Below, piece by piece: positions 1 through 8,638 of a stretch of 64,000 nt of DNA. The translations under genes and the position numbers were made by a program. This stretch comes from Oceanobacillus saliphilus (lineage in GTDB: Bacteria > Bacillota > Bacilli > Bacillales > Amphibacillaceae), in NCBI RefSeq assembly GCF_023522835.1, contig NZ_JALCZU010000005.1, positions 186,001 through 250,000 on the forward strand, written 5' to 3'. The notes under the pieces are model-generated. The model saw only the letters and a program-made list of their open reading frames with translations, was not told where the DNA came from and did no database searches. Positions within the stretch are counted from its first letter, which is position 1; every line of letters begins with the position of its first letter.

Positions 1-552
1 GGTTATAATACGGATGGAATCGGATATTTGCGTTCATTGGAAAGCAAATATCCGGAATTGCTCCGTGATAAAGAGATTCGTGTTTTATTACTTGGAGCTG
101 GTGGTGCTGCAAGAGCGATTTATTTTGCACTTGCCACAGCGAATTTTAAAAATATCGATATTGCAAACAGAACAAAATCCAGTGCAGAGGTAATTGCCGG
201 GAATTCCAGCCAACCTAGGAGCACGAATATCCTCTCCTTGGAAGAAGCTGAGCAAATATTAGGCAAGTATGACCTTATTATTCAGACAACATCGGTCGGA
301 ATGAAACCTAATGAAGATCAGACAATAATTTCACCCGACAGAATAAAAAAGAACGCTATTGTCAGTGATATCGTATATCAACCGCTGGAAACCAAATTTC
401 TTAGGGAAGCTGCTGAGCGTGGAGCCAAAACACATCATGGTCACACAATGCTTTTATATCAAGCGTTATATGCCTTTGAAATCTGGACGAACAAAAAAAT
501 AATCATTGATGATTTGGAAATAAAATTAAAAGCTTTATTGGAAGGAAGATAA
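1..552 (+). CDS. aroE: Shikimate dehydrogenase (3' part, cut by window edge)
   Basis: Reduces 3-dehydroshikimate to shikimate with NADPH in the cytosolic aromatic amino acid pathway. The frame is open from base 1 and has no start in the window, so roughly the first third (substrate domain) lies outside. The visible part opens with GYNTDGIGY, which carries the conserved NTDG substrate motif, then the NADP-binding loop LGAGGAARAI and the NRT segment. Near the end, HHGHTMLLYQALYAFEIW is the C-terminal substrate-side helix. An internal TTG at 28 is not the true start because upstream codons continue the conserved fold. The stop is one base from the next start, so the genes are probably cotranscribed. 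Identification is firm; only the 5' end is unknown. Confidence 0.95.
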   Translation, partial: GYNTDGIGYLRSLESKYPELLRDKEIRVLLLGAGGAARAIYFALATANFKNIDIANRTKSSAEVIAGNSSQPRSTNILSLEEAEQILGKYDLIIQTTSVGMKPNEDQTIISPDRIKKNAIVSDIVYQPLETKFLREAAERGAKTHHGHTMLLYQALYAFEIWTNKKIIIDDLEIKLKALLEGR

Positions 553-553
553 T

Positions 554-844
554 ATGTTAACAGGTAAACAAAAACGATTTTTAAGATCGGAAGCACATCA
601 TTTGAAGCCTATTTTTCAAGTTGGGAAGACCGCTGTAAACGAAAATATGATTCAGCAAATATCGGAAGCGTTAGAAAAGAGAGAGCTACTTAAAGTAAGT
701 GTTCTTCAAAATTGTATGGAGGATAAGGACGTTGTTGCCGAACAGTTGTCTGTAGGAACCAATTCTGATATTGTACAAATAATCGGAAATAATATAGTGT
801 TATATAAAGAATCTAAAGAAAACAAGCAGCTGCAATTACCTTAA
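554..844 (+). CDS. yhbY: YhbY/CRS1 (CRM) family RNA-binding protein
   Basis: Single-domain CRM protein of 96 residues, the usual size for the family (YqeI in B. subtilis). Family members bind pre-50S ribosomal particles. MLTGKQKRFLRSEAHHLKP is the typical N-terminus and IFQVGKTAVNENMI carries the K-G-ligand-type loop. The start lies one base after the aroE stop, and the gene is followed by nadD, yqeK and rsfS, a block linked to ribosome assembly. Role in ribosome maturation is known for the family, not shown here. Confidence 0.93.
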   Translation: MLTGKQKRFLRSEAHHLKPIFQVGKTAVNENMIQQISEALEKRELLKVSVLQNCMEDKDVVAEQLSVGTNSDIVQIIGNNIVLYKESKENKQLQLP

Positions 845-908
845 TAGATAATAGGAAGAACCAGAACAGGGGAAGAAACAACATAAAGGTAAGTTAGAGG
901 GGTTTATA

Positions 909-1475
909 ATGGAGCGGATAGGAATATTAGGGGGCACATTTGACCCGCCCCACTTAGGGCATCTATTGATAGCGGAAGAAGTAAGGCTGGCCATGGAACT
1001 AAATGAAGTATGGTTTATTCCGACCTATACGCCGCCACACAAAGATGCTGCAAAGACGAAAGCGATTGATCGAATAAAGATGCTACAACTTGCTACTGAG
1101 AGCAATCCTTTTTTTAAAGTGAATACAATTGAAATAGAACGTTCCGGTAAATCATATACTTTGGATACGATGAAATATTTAAAAAAGGAATTTCCAAAGA
1201 AGGATTTTTATTTCATAATTGGTGCAGATATGGTTGAGTATTTGCCGCATTGGCATAAGGTGGATGAACTTTTATCACTTGTCAACTTCGTAGGTGTAAA
1301 GCGCTCGGGATATCAAGTGGATACCGAATATCCAGTTACCGAAGTGGATATCCCGATGATCGATATTTCATCGTCCATGCTGCGTAATTGGCTGAGGTCC
1401 AAAAGATCTGTCAACTATATTGTACCTGATTCAGTAATATCATATATCGAGGAGAACCGTCTATATGAAAATTGA
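909..1475 (+). CDS. nadD: Nicotinate-nucleotide adenylyltransferase
   Basis: Adenylates nicotinate mononucleotide with ATP to give deamido-NAD, a step shared by de novo and salvage NAD synthesis. The 188-residue protein has the nucleotidyltransferase signature GGTFDPPHLGHLLIAEEV at residues 8-25 with the paired histidines, and the C-terminal ISSSMLR motif that binds ATP phosphates. FIIGADMVEYLPHWHKV is the typical central strand. A ribosome site AGAGGGG precedes the ATG. The end overlaps yqeK by 11 bases, indicating translational coupling. Confidence 0.97.
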   Translation: MERIGILGGTFDPPHLGHLLIAEEVRLAMELNEVWFIPTYTPPHKDAAKTKAIDRIKMLQLATESNPFFKVNTIEIERSGKSYTLDTMKYLKKEFPKKDFYFIIGADMVEYLPHWHKVDELLSLVNFVGVKRSGYQVDTEYPVTEVDIPMIDISSSMLRNWLRSKRSVNYIVPDSVISYIEENRLYEN

Positions 1476-2037
1476 TTTAGCAATTGAAAAAGTAAAAGCC
1501 CATTTGACAGAAGAGAGATTTCAGCACTCCATCCGAGTGGCGGAAACAGCTGTCAAGTTAGCTGAGCTGTATCGTGATTCAACAGAAAAAGCAGAGCTTG
1601 CTGCCATTTTTCATGATTATGCAAAGTACCGTCCTCTGGATGAAATGAAGCATTGGATTAAGAAATCGCCACTGCCGAAAGATCTTCTGCATTATCATCA
1701 TGAATTATGGCATGGTCCGGTGGGAGCATTGCTTATTGAGGCCGAGCACGGAATAGTCGATAAAGAAATACAGAATGCCATCCATTATCATACAACCGGA
1801 AGAGCACATATGAGCAAGCTGGATAAAATTATTTTCCTTGCAGATTACATTGAACCCGGCAGGAAATTTCCAGGTGTTGATGATGTGAGGGAAATGGCTA
1901 AAAAGGATTTAACAAAAGCGTGCTGGATGGCCTCCAGAAACACGATCAACCATTTAGTAAATAAAGGCAATACGATATATCCTGACACGTTTTATGCATA
2001 TAATGATTTAACAAACCAAATTAACGGAGGGGCTTAA
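1465..2037 (+). CDS. yqeK: HD-domain phosphohydrolase YqeK (symmetrical Ap4A hydrolase type)
   Basis: Cytosolic HD-superfamily hydrolase of 190 residues. The metal site is visible as an early His in RFQHSIRV, the HD pair in AAIFHDYAKYRP, HHELWHGPVGA and IHYHTTGRAHMSKLDKIIFLADYIEPGR. Bacillus and Staphylococcus YqeK proteins hydrolyse diadenosine tetraphosphate to two ADP; that assignment is transferred from the family. It overlaps nadD by 11 bases and is four bases from rsfS, consistent with one operon. Confidence 0.93.
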   Translation: MKIDLAIEKVKAHLTEERFQHSIRVAETAVKLAELYRDSTEKAELAAIFHDYAKYRPLDEMKHWIKKSPLPKDLLHYHHELWHGPVGALLIEAEHGIVDKEIQNAIHYHTTGRAHMSKLDKIIFLADYIEPGRKFPGVDDVREMAKKDLTKACWMASRNTINHLVNKGNTIYPDTFYAYNDLTNQINGGA

Positions 2038-2041
2038 TTAA

Positions 2042-2398
2042 ATGAAAAACAGAGAAATAGTGGAATTAATTGCTGAAGCTTGTGACGATAAAAGAGCTGA
2101 AGATATTATTGCTTTAGATATGAACCAGGTTTCCTTAGTCGCTGATTACTTTTTGATATGCCATGGAAATACAGAAAGGCAAGTTCAGGCAATTGCAAAA
2201 GGAATTAAAGATGCAGCGGATGAAAATGGACTGGATGTGAAACGTATGGAAGGATTCGAGCAGGCTCGCTGGATTCTTGTTGACATCGGTGATATTGTAT
2301 GTCATGTTTTTCATAAAGATGAGCGCCGTTACTATAATCTCGAACGATTATGGGGAGATGCTGCCCGTGTACCACTCCAGTTAGGACAGGAAGGCTAG
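2042..2398 (+). CDS. rsfS: Ribosomal silencing factor RsfS
   Basis: Binds ribosomal protein L14 on the 50S subunit and blocks subunit joining when nutrients are short. The 118-residue length and the motifs DYFLICHGNTERQVQAIA and GDIVCHVFHKDERRYYNLERLWGDA are characteristic of the RsfS/Iojap (DUF143) family, called YqeL in B. subtilis. It lies between yqeK and yqeM with gaps of a few bases, so it is very likely cotranscribed with both. Confidence 0.96.
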   Translation: MKNREIVELIAEACDDKRAEDIIALDMNQVSLVADYFLICHGNTERQVQAIAKGIKDAADENGLDVKRMEGFEQARWILVDIGDIVCHVFHKDERRYYNLERLWGDAARVPLQLGQEG

Positions 2399-2401
2399 CC
2401 A

Positions 2402-3154
2402 ATGGCGTATCAAAAGATGGCATACCTGTATGATAAATTGATGTTAAATGCTCCGTATGCTGAGTGGATTACGTTTACAGAAGCTATTATTAAAGCCTCC
2501 GATAATGACATTGTAAAAATTGCCGATCTTGGTTGTGGAACCGGAGAGATAGCAACAAGATTGGCTAAGTCCGGATATCAGATGACAGGTGTGGATTATT
2601 CGCCCGATATGCTGACATACGCGGAACATAAAGCCAGTGAACAAAATCTTAGCATCCAGTGGCTTCAGCAGGACTTAATCACGTTAAATGGTTTGACTGA
2701 CTATGATGCTGCAATCAGTTATTGTGATGTCATCAACTATATTACAGATCCTGAGGAATTGAAAAAAACATTCCGAAATATCGCAGCGTCTCTGAAGGTA
2801 GGCGGCCTTTTTATATTTGATGTGCATTCACTACATCACGTAGAGCAAAACTACATCAACCAGACCTTTGCTGATGTGACGGATGACGCTTCTTATATAT
2901 GGTTCTGCGCAGAAGGAGAAGAACGCGGTGAAATGTTTCATGATTTGACATTTTTCTCTCTGGAAGGAGATAAGTATGTAAGATTTGATGAATTTCACCA
3001 TCAAAAAACCTATTCGATTGAATTTTATAAAAAACTTTTAATCGAGTCAGGTTTTGAAAACCTTAAACTATACGCTGATTTTTCTTTAAAAGAGAATAAT
3101 ATAGATGAAAAGTCCGAAAGAATTTTCTTTTTGGGTGAAAAAAGGCCGGGATAA
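2402..3154 (+). CDS. yqeM: Class I SAM-dependent methyltransferase YqeM
   Basis: Rossmann-fold methyltransferase of 250 residues. Motif I is ADLGCGTGEIATRLA near residue 41; the acidic loop VDYSPDMLTYAEHKA and motif IV ISYCDVINYITDPEE follow. The substrate is not known for this family; a small molecule or ribosome-related target has been guessed from position only. It starts four bases after rsfS and is the last gene of the operon: the stop codon lies inside a terminator hairpin. Confidence 0.88.
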   Translation: MAYQKMAYLYDKLMLNAPYAEWITFTEAIIKASDNDIVKIADLGCGTGEIATRLAKSGYQMTGVDYSPDMLTYAEHKASEQNLSIQWLQQDLITLNGLTDYDAAISYCDVINYITDPEELKKTFRNIAASLKVGGLFIFDVHSLHHVEQNYINQTFADVTDDASYIWFCAEGEERGEMFHDLTFFSLEGDKYVRFDEFHHQKTYSIEFYKKLLIESGFENLKLYADFSLKENNIDEKSERIFFLGEKRPG

Positions 3155-3178
3155 ACGAATATTTCCCGGTCTTTTTTT
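3141..3178 (+). terminator. Terminator after yqeM
   Basis: An 11-bp stem (AAAGGCCGGGA with TCCCGGTCTTT, one G-T pair) is followed by a T run. The upstream arm overlaps the last codons of yqeM and separates it from the comE genes. Confidence 0.88.
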
Positions 3179-3252
3179 AGTTGCAGGAATTTGGATATGG
3201 ATGTCGAATAAACATATATAAGCAAATCCTACAACTGGAAGGAGGTGTTTCC
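3179..3252 (+). promoter_or_regulatory. Structured 5' leader of comEA
   Basis: An imperfect inverted repeat pairs 3179-3193 with 3223-3236: about 13 pairs with one mismatch and one bulge. Directly after it the Shine-Dalgarno GGAGGTG sits in the loop of a small GGAA/TTCC hairpin (3237-3252). No clear sigma-A promoter is visible. A role in controlling comEA translation or expression is inference from structure alone. Confidence 0.4.
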
Positions 3253-3254
3253 TA

Positions 3255-3851
3255 ATGTTGGAAATCCTTAAAAAATCCTCATTCTTTATTATTGCTGCCT
3301 CAGTTGTAATTTTCTTTCTCGTTATTACAGCAAATGAAGAATCAAATCATACTTCAAACGATTTACATGCAGTAGCCTCTTCCGAAAACCTCCTGGAACA
3401 ATCACCCGATCCAACCAATGAAGCGAGTTCAACCCATAGCGCAATTGTTGATGTAAAAGGTGCTGTCTTAAAGCCGGGTGTCTATGAAGTGTCACTTGAT
3501 AAGAGAGTGAATGATGTTATACTTTTGGCCGGTGGTTTTAAGGTAGAAGCTGATCAGTCACATGTAAATCTAGCACAGAAAGTACAGGACGAAATGGTTA
3601 TCATCGTTCCTGCTGTAGGTGAAGCTGCTGTAAGTTCTAACGATATGAGCGGTAATGGAAAGGTGAGGATCAATTACGCAACCCAAGAAGAAATTGAAAA
3701 ACTGCCTGGAATCGGCCCCTCAAAAGCTCAGTCTATTCTTCAATATAGAGAGGAAAATGGATACTACCAAACCGTAGAGGATTTGCTGAAAGTATCCGGA
3801 ATTGGTGAGAAAACCCTTGAAAACATGAAAGATGACATACAAATCCCTTAA
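3255..3851 (+). CDS. comEA: Competence DNA receptor ComEA
   Basis: Membrane-anchored receptor that binds incoming double-stranded DNA during transformation. The 198 residues show an N-terminal hydrophobic anchor (about 10-26), a Ser/Asn/Glu-rich spacer, an SLBB domain (VDVKGAVLKPGVYEV, about 64-115), and a C-terminal tandem helix-hairpin-helix DNA-binding domain with INYATQEEIEKLPGIGPSKA and LLKVSGIGEKTLENMK. The start has a strong GGAGG site. It heads comEA-comEB-comEC. The divergent comER gene that precedes it in B. subtilis is absent. Confidence 0.96.
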   Translation: MLEILKKSSFFIIAASVVIFFLVITANEESNHTSNDLHAVASSENLLEQSPDPTNEASSTHSAIVDVKGAVLKPGVYEVSLDKRVNDVILLAGGFKVEADQSHVNLAQKVQDEMVIIVPAVGEAAVSSNDMSGNGKVRINYATQEEIEKLPGIGPSKAQSILQYREENGYYQTVEDLLKVSGIGEKTLENMKDDIQIP

Positions 3852-3933
3852 TTGCAAAACCTATTGTGGAAATTGACGCAGGTTCAGGCTGATTGTAAAC
3901 TAGTATCAACAACATATAAAGGGGAATATGCAG

Positions 3934-4500
3934 ATGGAAAGAATATCTTGGGATCAATACTTTATGGCACAAAGTCATTTACTGGCACTTAGAAGTACTT
4001 GTACAAGGCTAATGGTAGGTGCCACTATAGTCAGGGACAAACGAATTATTGCCGGCGGCTATAATGGCAGTGTGTCAGGAAGTGTACATTGTATAGATGA
4101 TGGATGCTATGTCATAGATGGGCATTGTGTTAGGACTGTACATGCAGAGGCGAATGCTCTATTACAGTGCGCAAAATTTGGAGTGCCAACGGATAAAGCA
4201 GATATTTATGTAACCCATTTCCCTTGCTTGCAATGCACGAAGCAGCTAATTCAAAGTGGAATCCGAACAGTTTATTACGCTGAAGATTATCGTAATCATG
4301 AATATGCTATACAATTATTTAAAGAAGCAGGCGTTGAAACAAAGAAAGTAAAATTGGATTATTTGGCAGTGGATACACATTACCAGGAAAAAGAAACTCT
4401 GGTCAATAATCTAATCGGTAAGCTGGATTCGATAACAGAAGCAGATAGTGAAGTTATTCGATTGAAGAAGGAAGCAGAGAAGTTATTTCAAAAAAATTGA
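3934..4500 (+). CDS. comEB: ComE operon protein 2, dCMP deaminase family
   Basis: Zinc deaminase of 188 residues that converts dCMP to dUMP. The zinc ligands are visible: HAEAN at residue 70 and PCLQC with Cys 98 and Cys 101. An ATG at 3928 is in frame but only three bases from the GGGG ribosome site. The ATG at 3934 is nine bases away and yields MERISWDQYF, the usual family N-terminus. In B. subtilis comEB is not needed for DNA uptake, so its place here is probably transcriptional. comEC follows with almost no gap. Confidence 0.94.
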   Translation: MERISWDQYFMAQSHLLALRSTCTRLMVGATIVRDKRIIAGGYNGSVSGSVHCIDDGCYVIDGHCVRTVHAEANALLQCAKFGVPTDKADIYVTHFPCLQCTKQLIQSGIRTVYYAEDYRNHEYAIQLFKEAGVETKKVKLDYLAVDTHYQEKETLVNNLIGKLDSITEADSEVIRLKKEAEKLFQKN

Positions 4501-4517
4501 AATAGGTGAATAAAAAC

Positions 4518-6818
4518 GTGAAAGGCTATTGGCATTTTCCAGCTTTTGCGGCTGGCACAGCCATTTTATATGTATTTTTTAACACGAACTGGATAATTGT
4601 TGCATTTTTATTATGGCTCTTTTATTTATATTTTTATGAGCGGTTGAGGAAATGGCCTATAATCATTTCCTTAACTGTCTTCATTTTATTCTTGTTTTTC
4701 ATCCCCGATACTGATCATCATCAATTATACGATCATCATTTCCCATCAGAAGAAACCAACTTTTCCGGAACGATTATAAGTCCAGTTACGTCCACGAAAG
4801 ACAAGTTGGAATTCATTATGGAAGAATCAACCACCAACCAAAAAATTCTGGTTCTGTATTTTCCTCCCATTAATGACGAATCGTTCAAAAACAATAAATT
4901 CTACAAAAGTATGAAACACGGGGCTAACTGCACTTTGAAAGGAACAGCAGAATTACCTGCTGAAAGCAGAAACCCAAATCAATTCGACTATCGTCATTTC
5001 CTCCTCACTCAAGGCATCACCCACCAGCTCATTTTAGATTCGTTAGAAAATATTCAATGCAGTGGTTCTTCCTTTCTTAATCGGTTTTATACGGCCAGAC
5101 AATTTTTACTAACCCATGTTGAAAACAAATTAAGTGCATTCAGTTCCTCGTGGCTGACTGCAATCGTTTTTGGAGATGATTCAAATATAGATGATGAAAC
5201 AGAGGAAATTTTTCAAAGGTGGAGTTTAACACACATCATAGCTATTTCCGGTACCCATATTGGCCTAATTGTTGGATTATGCTATTTTCTGCTCATTAGA
5301 CTTAATATGCTTACGAAGGAAAAATCACAGTGGCTAATGGTAATTCTGCTTCCTGTTTATGCTTTATTGGCTGGAGGGGCACCATCCGTTTGGAGAGCAT
5401 CCACGATGGTAGTCATATTTATCCTGCTGAATAAATATAAATTAAAATTTAGCTATACAGATGTTTTAAGTATCGTGTTTTTATTATTAATCCTGATCGA
5501 TAACTACATTGTTTACCATGTGGGTTTTCAATTATCGTTTATTGTTACTTTAGCAATTCTCCTCTCAAAGAAATGGATAAGTGAAACAGATTCCATCTTC
5601 TGGCAGGTTCTTCAAATAAATTTTGTTTCGCAAATGGCTATTATTCCTATTCAGTTTGCCTACTTCTCGTTATTTCAGCCTCTATCCATCATCATTAATT
5701 TAATCATTATCCCATACTTCACCATCTTTGTAATTCCGCTTATGTATAGCTTATTGCCACTAACTTTTCTTCCTGATTTATTGATTCAACCATTTGATCT
5801 TATTTTTGCAGGGATTCATAAATGGGTATTAGCTTTTATTAGAATGATTGATCGTTTGTTCTTCTACCCTTTTCTATTAAATGGCTTTCCGATAAATGCT
5901 GCTGCAATCTATTTTGTCTTATTTTTTGTGTTTATGAATGATTTACAAAGGAAAAAATTAAAGCAATCACTTGTGAGTGGACTATTCATGTGTTTTCTGA
6001 TTATTGGTATTGCGGCTAAACCATATTTTTCAGAAACAGGAACTGTAACCATGTTTGATATCGGTCAGGGAGATGCTTTTCTTATTGAATTACCTTATAG
6101 AAAAGGGGTGCTAATGATTGATGCAGGTGCAAGGTTTTCCTTTGAAGATATGGAAGCAACAGAAAAGGTTTATCAACAAATTTTAAAGCCTTATTTTTAT
6201 TCGAGAGGTATAAGGAGACTTGATGCTCTCATACTGACTCATGATGATTTGGACCATGTGGGAAGTGTACCATTTATCATGAAAGATTTGGCAGTTGATG
6301 AAATCATCATAACGGAATATTTTGATGACACTTTTTTGAGAGAGCTGGCTGGCGAAAATTCACCGACTGAAATTACAAGGGTGGGTCGAAATGATTATTT
6401 TGAAGTCGGAAATCATGGGTTTTATGTGTTAGCACCTCATGTGGAGCATATGTCAGCAAATGAAAATTCTCTTGTTTTATACACCGAATTAGGTGGAGAA
6501 AGTTGGCTGTTTACTGGAGATATTGGAAAAAACGAAGAAAAAGAACTTTTGGAAACCTATCCAAATTTATCACTATATGTTTTAAAAGTAGCACATCATG
6601 GAAGTAATACATCAACAGATAAATTTTTCCTGGAGAAAACAAATCCAAAATTCGCGCTTATTTCTGTAGGTGAATCAAATAGTTATGGACATCCTGCAAT
6701 GGAAGTTGTCCAAACACTTAAAGAAGAAGAAACAATCATTCTAAGGACGGATCGAAATGGTGCGGTGCAATATTTGTTCAATGAGCATGGTGGAACATTT
6801 TACACACATTTGCCATAA
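4518..6818 (+). CDS. comEC: Competence DNA translocation channel ComEC
   Basis: Polytopic membrane protein thought to form the channel carrying single-stranded DNA into the cell. The 766 residues contain N-terminal membrane segments, a soluble OB-like domain with RNPNQFDYRHFLLTQGI, the ComEC/Rec2 membrane core with SLTHIIAISGTHIGLIVGL, and a C-terminal metallo-beta-lactamase-like domain with DIGQGDAFLIELP, THDDLDHVGS and VAHHGSNTSTD. The 5'-most start is GTG at 4506, but GTG at 4518 has AGGTGA at better spacing and is preferred. The gene is intact, so uptake machinery at this locus looks functional. Confidence 0.94.
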   Translation: MKGYWHFPAFAAGTAILYVFFNTNWIIVAFLLWLFYLYFYERLRKWPIIISLTVFILFLFFIPDTDHHQLYDHHFPSEETNFSGTIISPVTSTKDKLEFIMEESTTNQKILVLYFPPINDESFKNNKFYKSMKHGANCTLKGTAELPAESRNPNQFDYRHFLLTQGITHQLILDSLENIQCSGSSFLNRFYTARQFLLTHVENKLSAFSSSWLTAIVFGDDSNIDDETEEIFQRWSLTHIIAISGTHIGLIVGLCYFLLIRLNMLTKEKSQWLMVILLPVYALLAGGAPSVWRASTMVVIFILLNKYKLKFSYTDVLSIVFLLLILIDNYIVYHVGFQLSFIVTLAILLSKKWISETDSIFWQVLQINFVSQMAIIPIQFAYFSLFQPLSIIINLIIIPYFTIFVIPLMYSLLPLTFLPDLLIQPFDLIFAGIHKWVLAFIRMIDRLFFYPFLLNGFPINAAAIYFVLFFVFMNDLQRKKLKQSLVSGLFMCFLIIGIAAKPYFSETGTVTMFDIGQGDAFLIELPYRKGVLMIDAGARFSFEDMEATEKVYQQILKPYFYSRGIRRLDALILTHDDLDHVGSVPFIMKDLAVDEIIITEYFDDTFLRELAGENSPTEITRVGRNDYFEVGNHGFYVLAPHVEHMSANENSLVLYTELGGESWLFTGDIGKNEEKELLETYPNLSLYVLKVAHHGSNTSTDKFFLEKTNPKFALISVGESNSYGHPAMEVVQTLKEEETIILRTDRNGAVQYLFNEHGGTFYTHLP

Positions 6819-6846
6819 GCTACCAATGGATAGGTAGAAAATGAAA

Positions 6847-6873
6847 AAAGAGACTGCTGAACCAGTCTCTTTC
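6847..6873. terminator. Shared terminator of comEC and yqzM
   Basis: The 10-bp stem AAAGAGACTG/CAGTCTCTTT has a six-base loop and A and T runs on both sides, so it can end transcription from either direction. Confidence 0.85.
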
Positions 6874-6900
6874 ATTAAAAATAAGGATAATTAGGGCTGA

Positions 6901-7035
6901 CTACTGAGCAATCACGCTGATTGTAGAACCAATAGCAAAAATCAACACGAAGAAAATAAATGAGAAAGCAAATCCTTTGATGGAATCAACTACATCGTTG
7001 CCTTTATACTGTACATCTTTTTCAAATTCGTTCAC
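6901..7035 (-). CDS. yqzM: Small membrane protein YqzM
   Basis: A 44-residue reading frame on the minus strand starts at GTG (7035) six bases behind a strong GGAGGGG site. It reads MNEFEKDVQYKGNDVVDS and then a single membrane helix of about 22 residues rich in Phe and Ile. Length, MNEFEKDVQ opening and location between comEC and holA match YqzM of Bacillus. Function is unknown. It shares a terminator with comEC. Confidence 0.85.
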   Translation of the reverse strand: MNEFEKDVQYKGNDVVDSIKGFAFSFIFFVLIFAIGSTISVIAQ

Positions 7036-7048
7036 AATATACCCCTCC

Positions 7049-7368
7049 TATGTTATCAACTTTAGTATAAATTAAATTGTTTAAAAAATCTACTTTATAA
7101 GGATACACATAACGAATTTATTATTCATCACCATTTTTAGTAAGACTTAACATCTATACTTTTGCTGTGTCGGCATAAGCTAAAGACAAGTAAAAACATC
7201 GTTTGATATGCAGTTTCTAGAGCTGGATGTCAGGCGTTTATATAGATGATGGATAAGAGGATTTTCGGATGATACATGAAAAGGAAATCCTCTTATCCAA
7301 AATATTTCTTGCCATTCACGGGATTCAGCTTTACCATTATAACTATACATAGTTGGAGTGAATAGTGA
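7049..7368 (+). other. Intergenic region before holA
   Basis: This 320-base stretch between the yqzM start and holA holds no convincing gene. It should contain the yqzM promoter (reading left) and the holA promoter (reading right). The clear structure is the inverted repeat at 7251-7298. A GGAG site at 7355-7358 serves holA. Confidence 0.6.
7251..7298. repeat. Perfect 14-bp inverted repeat upstream of holA
   Basis: GGATAAGAGGATTT (7251-7264) is matched exactly by its reverse complement at 7285-7298, and the stem extends by two more pairs with a loop of about 16 bases. No T run follows on either strand, so it is not an ordinary terminator. It could be a protein-binding site or a leader or sRNA hairpin. 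Confidence 0.7.
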
Positions 7369-8388
7369 ATGTCATATATCGATGTTATGAAACAAATTAA
7401 AAAGAACCATCTTGATCAAGTATATCTCGCATATGGTTCTGAGTCCTTCTTTTTACAAACTATAAAGAAAGAGCTTATGAAACGGGTGCTCGAAGGGGAT
7501 GAAGATAATCTTTCTGTGTATGATTTAGAGGAGACCCCTGTCCAGGAAGTTGTAGCTGATGCTGAAACATATCCTTTCTTTGGTGAGAGAAAGCTGATTA
7601 TCGCCACTAATCCCGGTTTCCTTAAAGCAAAACCGGACAAGCTTCCTTTCGAACATGATACTGCTTCGTTGGAAAGATACCTACAAGCACCTGCGGATTA
7701 TTCTATTTTAGTATTTATTGCAGCATATGAGAAAATTGATGAACGCAAAAAAATTAGTAAAATCCTAAAGAAGCACGCTACAGTTGCAGTGTGTAATGCT
7801 GTCAAGGATCAGGATTTGAAACAATGGATCAACACATTGGCTAACCAGCACCGTATAACCATTGATCAGGATGCATATGAAATTTTAGAGACAGAGTTAT
7901 CATCAAATCTTCATTTATTGGAAAGCGAGTTAAATAAGCTTGCACTGTACGTTGGAGATAATGGAGTTATTACCAGAGATATAGCAGAGCGCCTTATTTC
8001 CCATACTTCCAATAGCTCTTCATTAAGATTGGTGGACGCTGTCATTGATCGAGATTTACATAAGGCTATTTCAGTCTTCAAAGACCTGGAAAAACTGAAA
8101 GAGGAACCGATTGCTATGATTGGGCTGCTTGCTTTTCAATTCCGGACCATTCTCAGAGTCAAGCTCCTTAAGCAAAAAGGCTATAGTCAATTTCAAATGC
8201 AAAAGGCAATTGGTTCTCATCCATATGTCATTAAAATTGCCCTCAGTCGAGAAAAGAAATTTACAATCCATAAATTGGAGGATATAATCAGCAAATTAAC
8301 GGATGCTGATGCTGTTATGAAGCAAGGGAAAATGGAAAAAAATCTTGCTTTTGAACTGCTGCTGTATGATCTGATTCAATCAGCATAA
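7369..8388 (+). CDS. holA: DNA polymerase III subunit delta
   Basis: Clamp-loader subunit that opens the beta clamp at replication forks. The 339-residue length fits HolA/YqeN. The N-terminus has YLAYGSESFFLQTIKKEL, followed by YPFFGERKLIIATNPGF and the segment LERYLQAPADYSILVFIA. The C-terminal collar has AFQFRTILRVKLLKQKGYS and AIGSHPYVIKIALSR. Divergent AAA+-like domains lack the Walker motifs, as is normal for delta. It stands alone in its transcription unit, facing rpsT. Confidence 0.95.
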   Translation: MSYIDVMKQIKKNHLDQVYLAYGSESFFLQTIKKELMKRVLEGDEDNLSVYDLEETPVQEVVADAETYPFFGERKLIIATNPGFLKAKPDKLPFEHDTASLERYLQAPADYSILVFIAAYEKIDERKKISKILKKHATVAVCNAVKDQDLKQWINTLANQHRITIDQDAYEILETELSSNLHLLESELNKLALYVGDNGVITRDIAERLISHTSNSSSLRLVDAVIDRDLHKAISVFKDLEKLKEEPIAMIGLLAFQFRTILRVKLLKQKGYSQFQMQKAIGSHPYVIKIALSREKKFTIHKLEDIISKLTDADAVMKQGKMEKNLAFELLLYDLIQSA

Positions 8389-8593
8389 AGCGGTTAGACC
8401 GGTTAAGGATGGAGGGGGCTGCGCCAAGTGTTTCACCAGACGGCCTTGGAAAAGGATTGCGATTCGCCGAGAAACTACTTCGCATTATTAACAAATAAAC
8501 AGGTTACGGCACACTTTATATGACTTCCGATGCTTCTAAACGATCAAGAAGTAATCGCGTCGGCCAAAAATTTATATTTTTCTACTAGCCGAC

Positions 8594-8632
8594 AAAAAAA
8601 CGATCCGAAAGATTTTTCGGATCGTTTTTTTT
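8594..8632. terminator. Convergent terminator for holA and rpsT
   Basis: A 16-bp stem (AAAAAACGATCCGAAA with its complement) encloses a four-base loop and is flanked by A and T tracts, functional in both directions. The preceding 200 bases after holA hold no recognised gene. Confidence 0.9.
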
Positions 8633-8638
8633 ATTGTA

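Noticed and set aside
8389-8593. Possible sRNA or small gene between holA and rpsT
   Set aside because: Only short, weak stems and a 22-codon frame without a ribosome site are present; nothing rises above chance.
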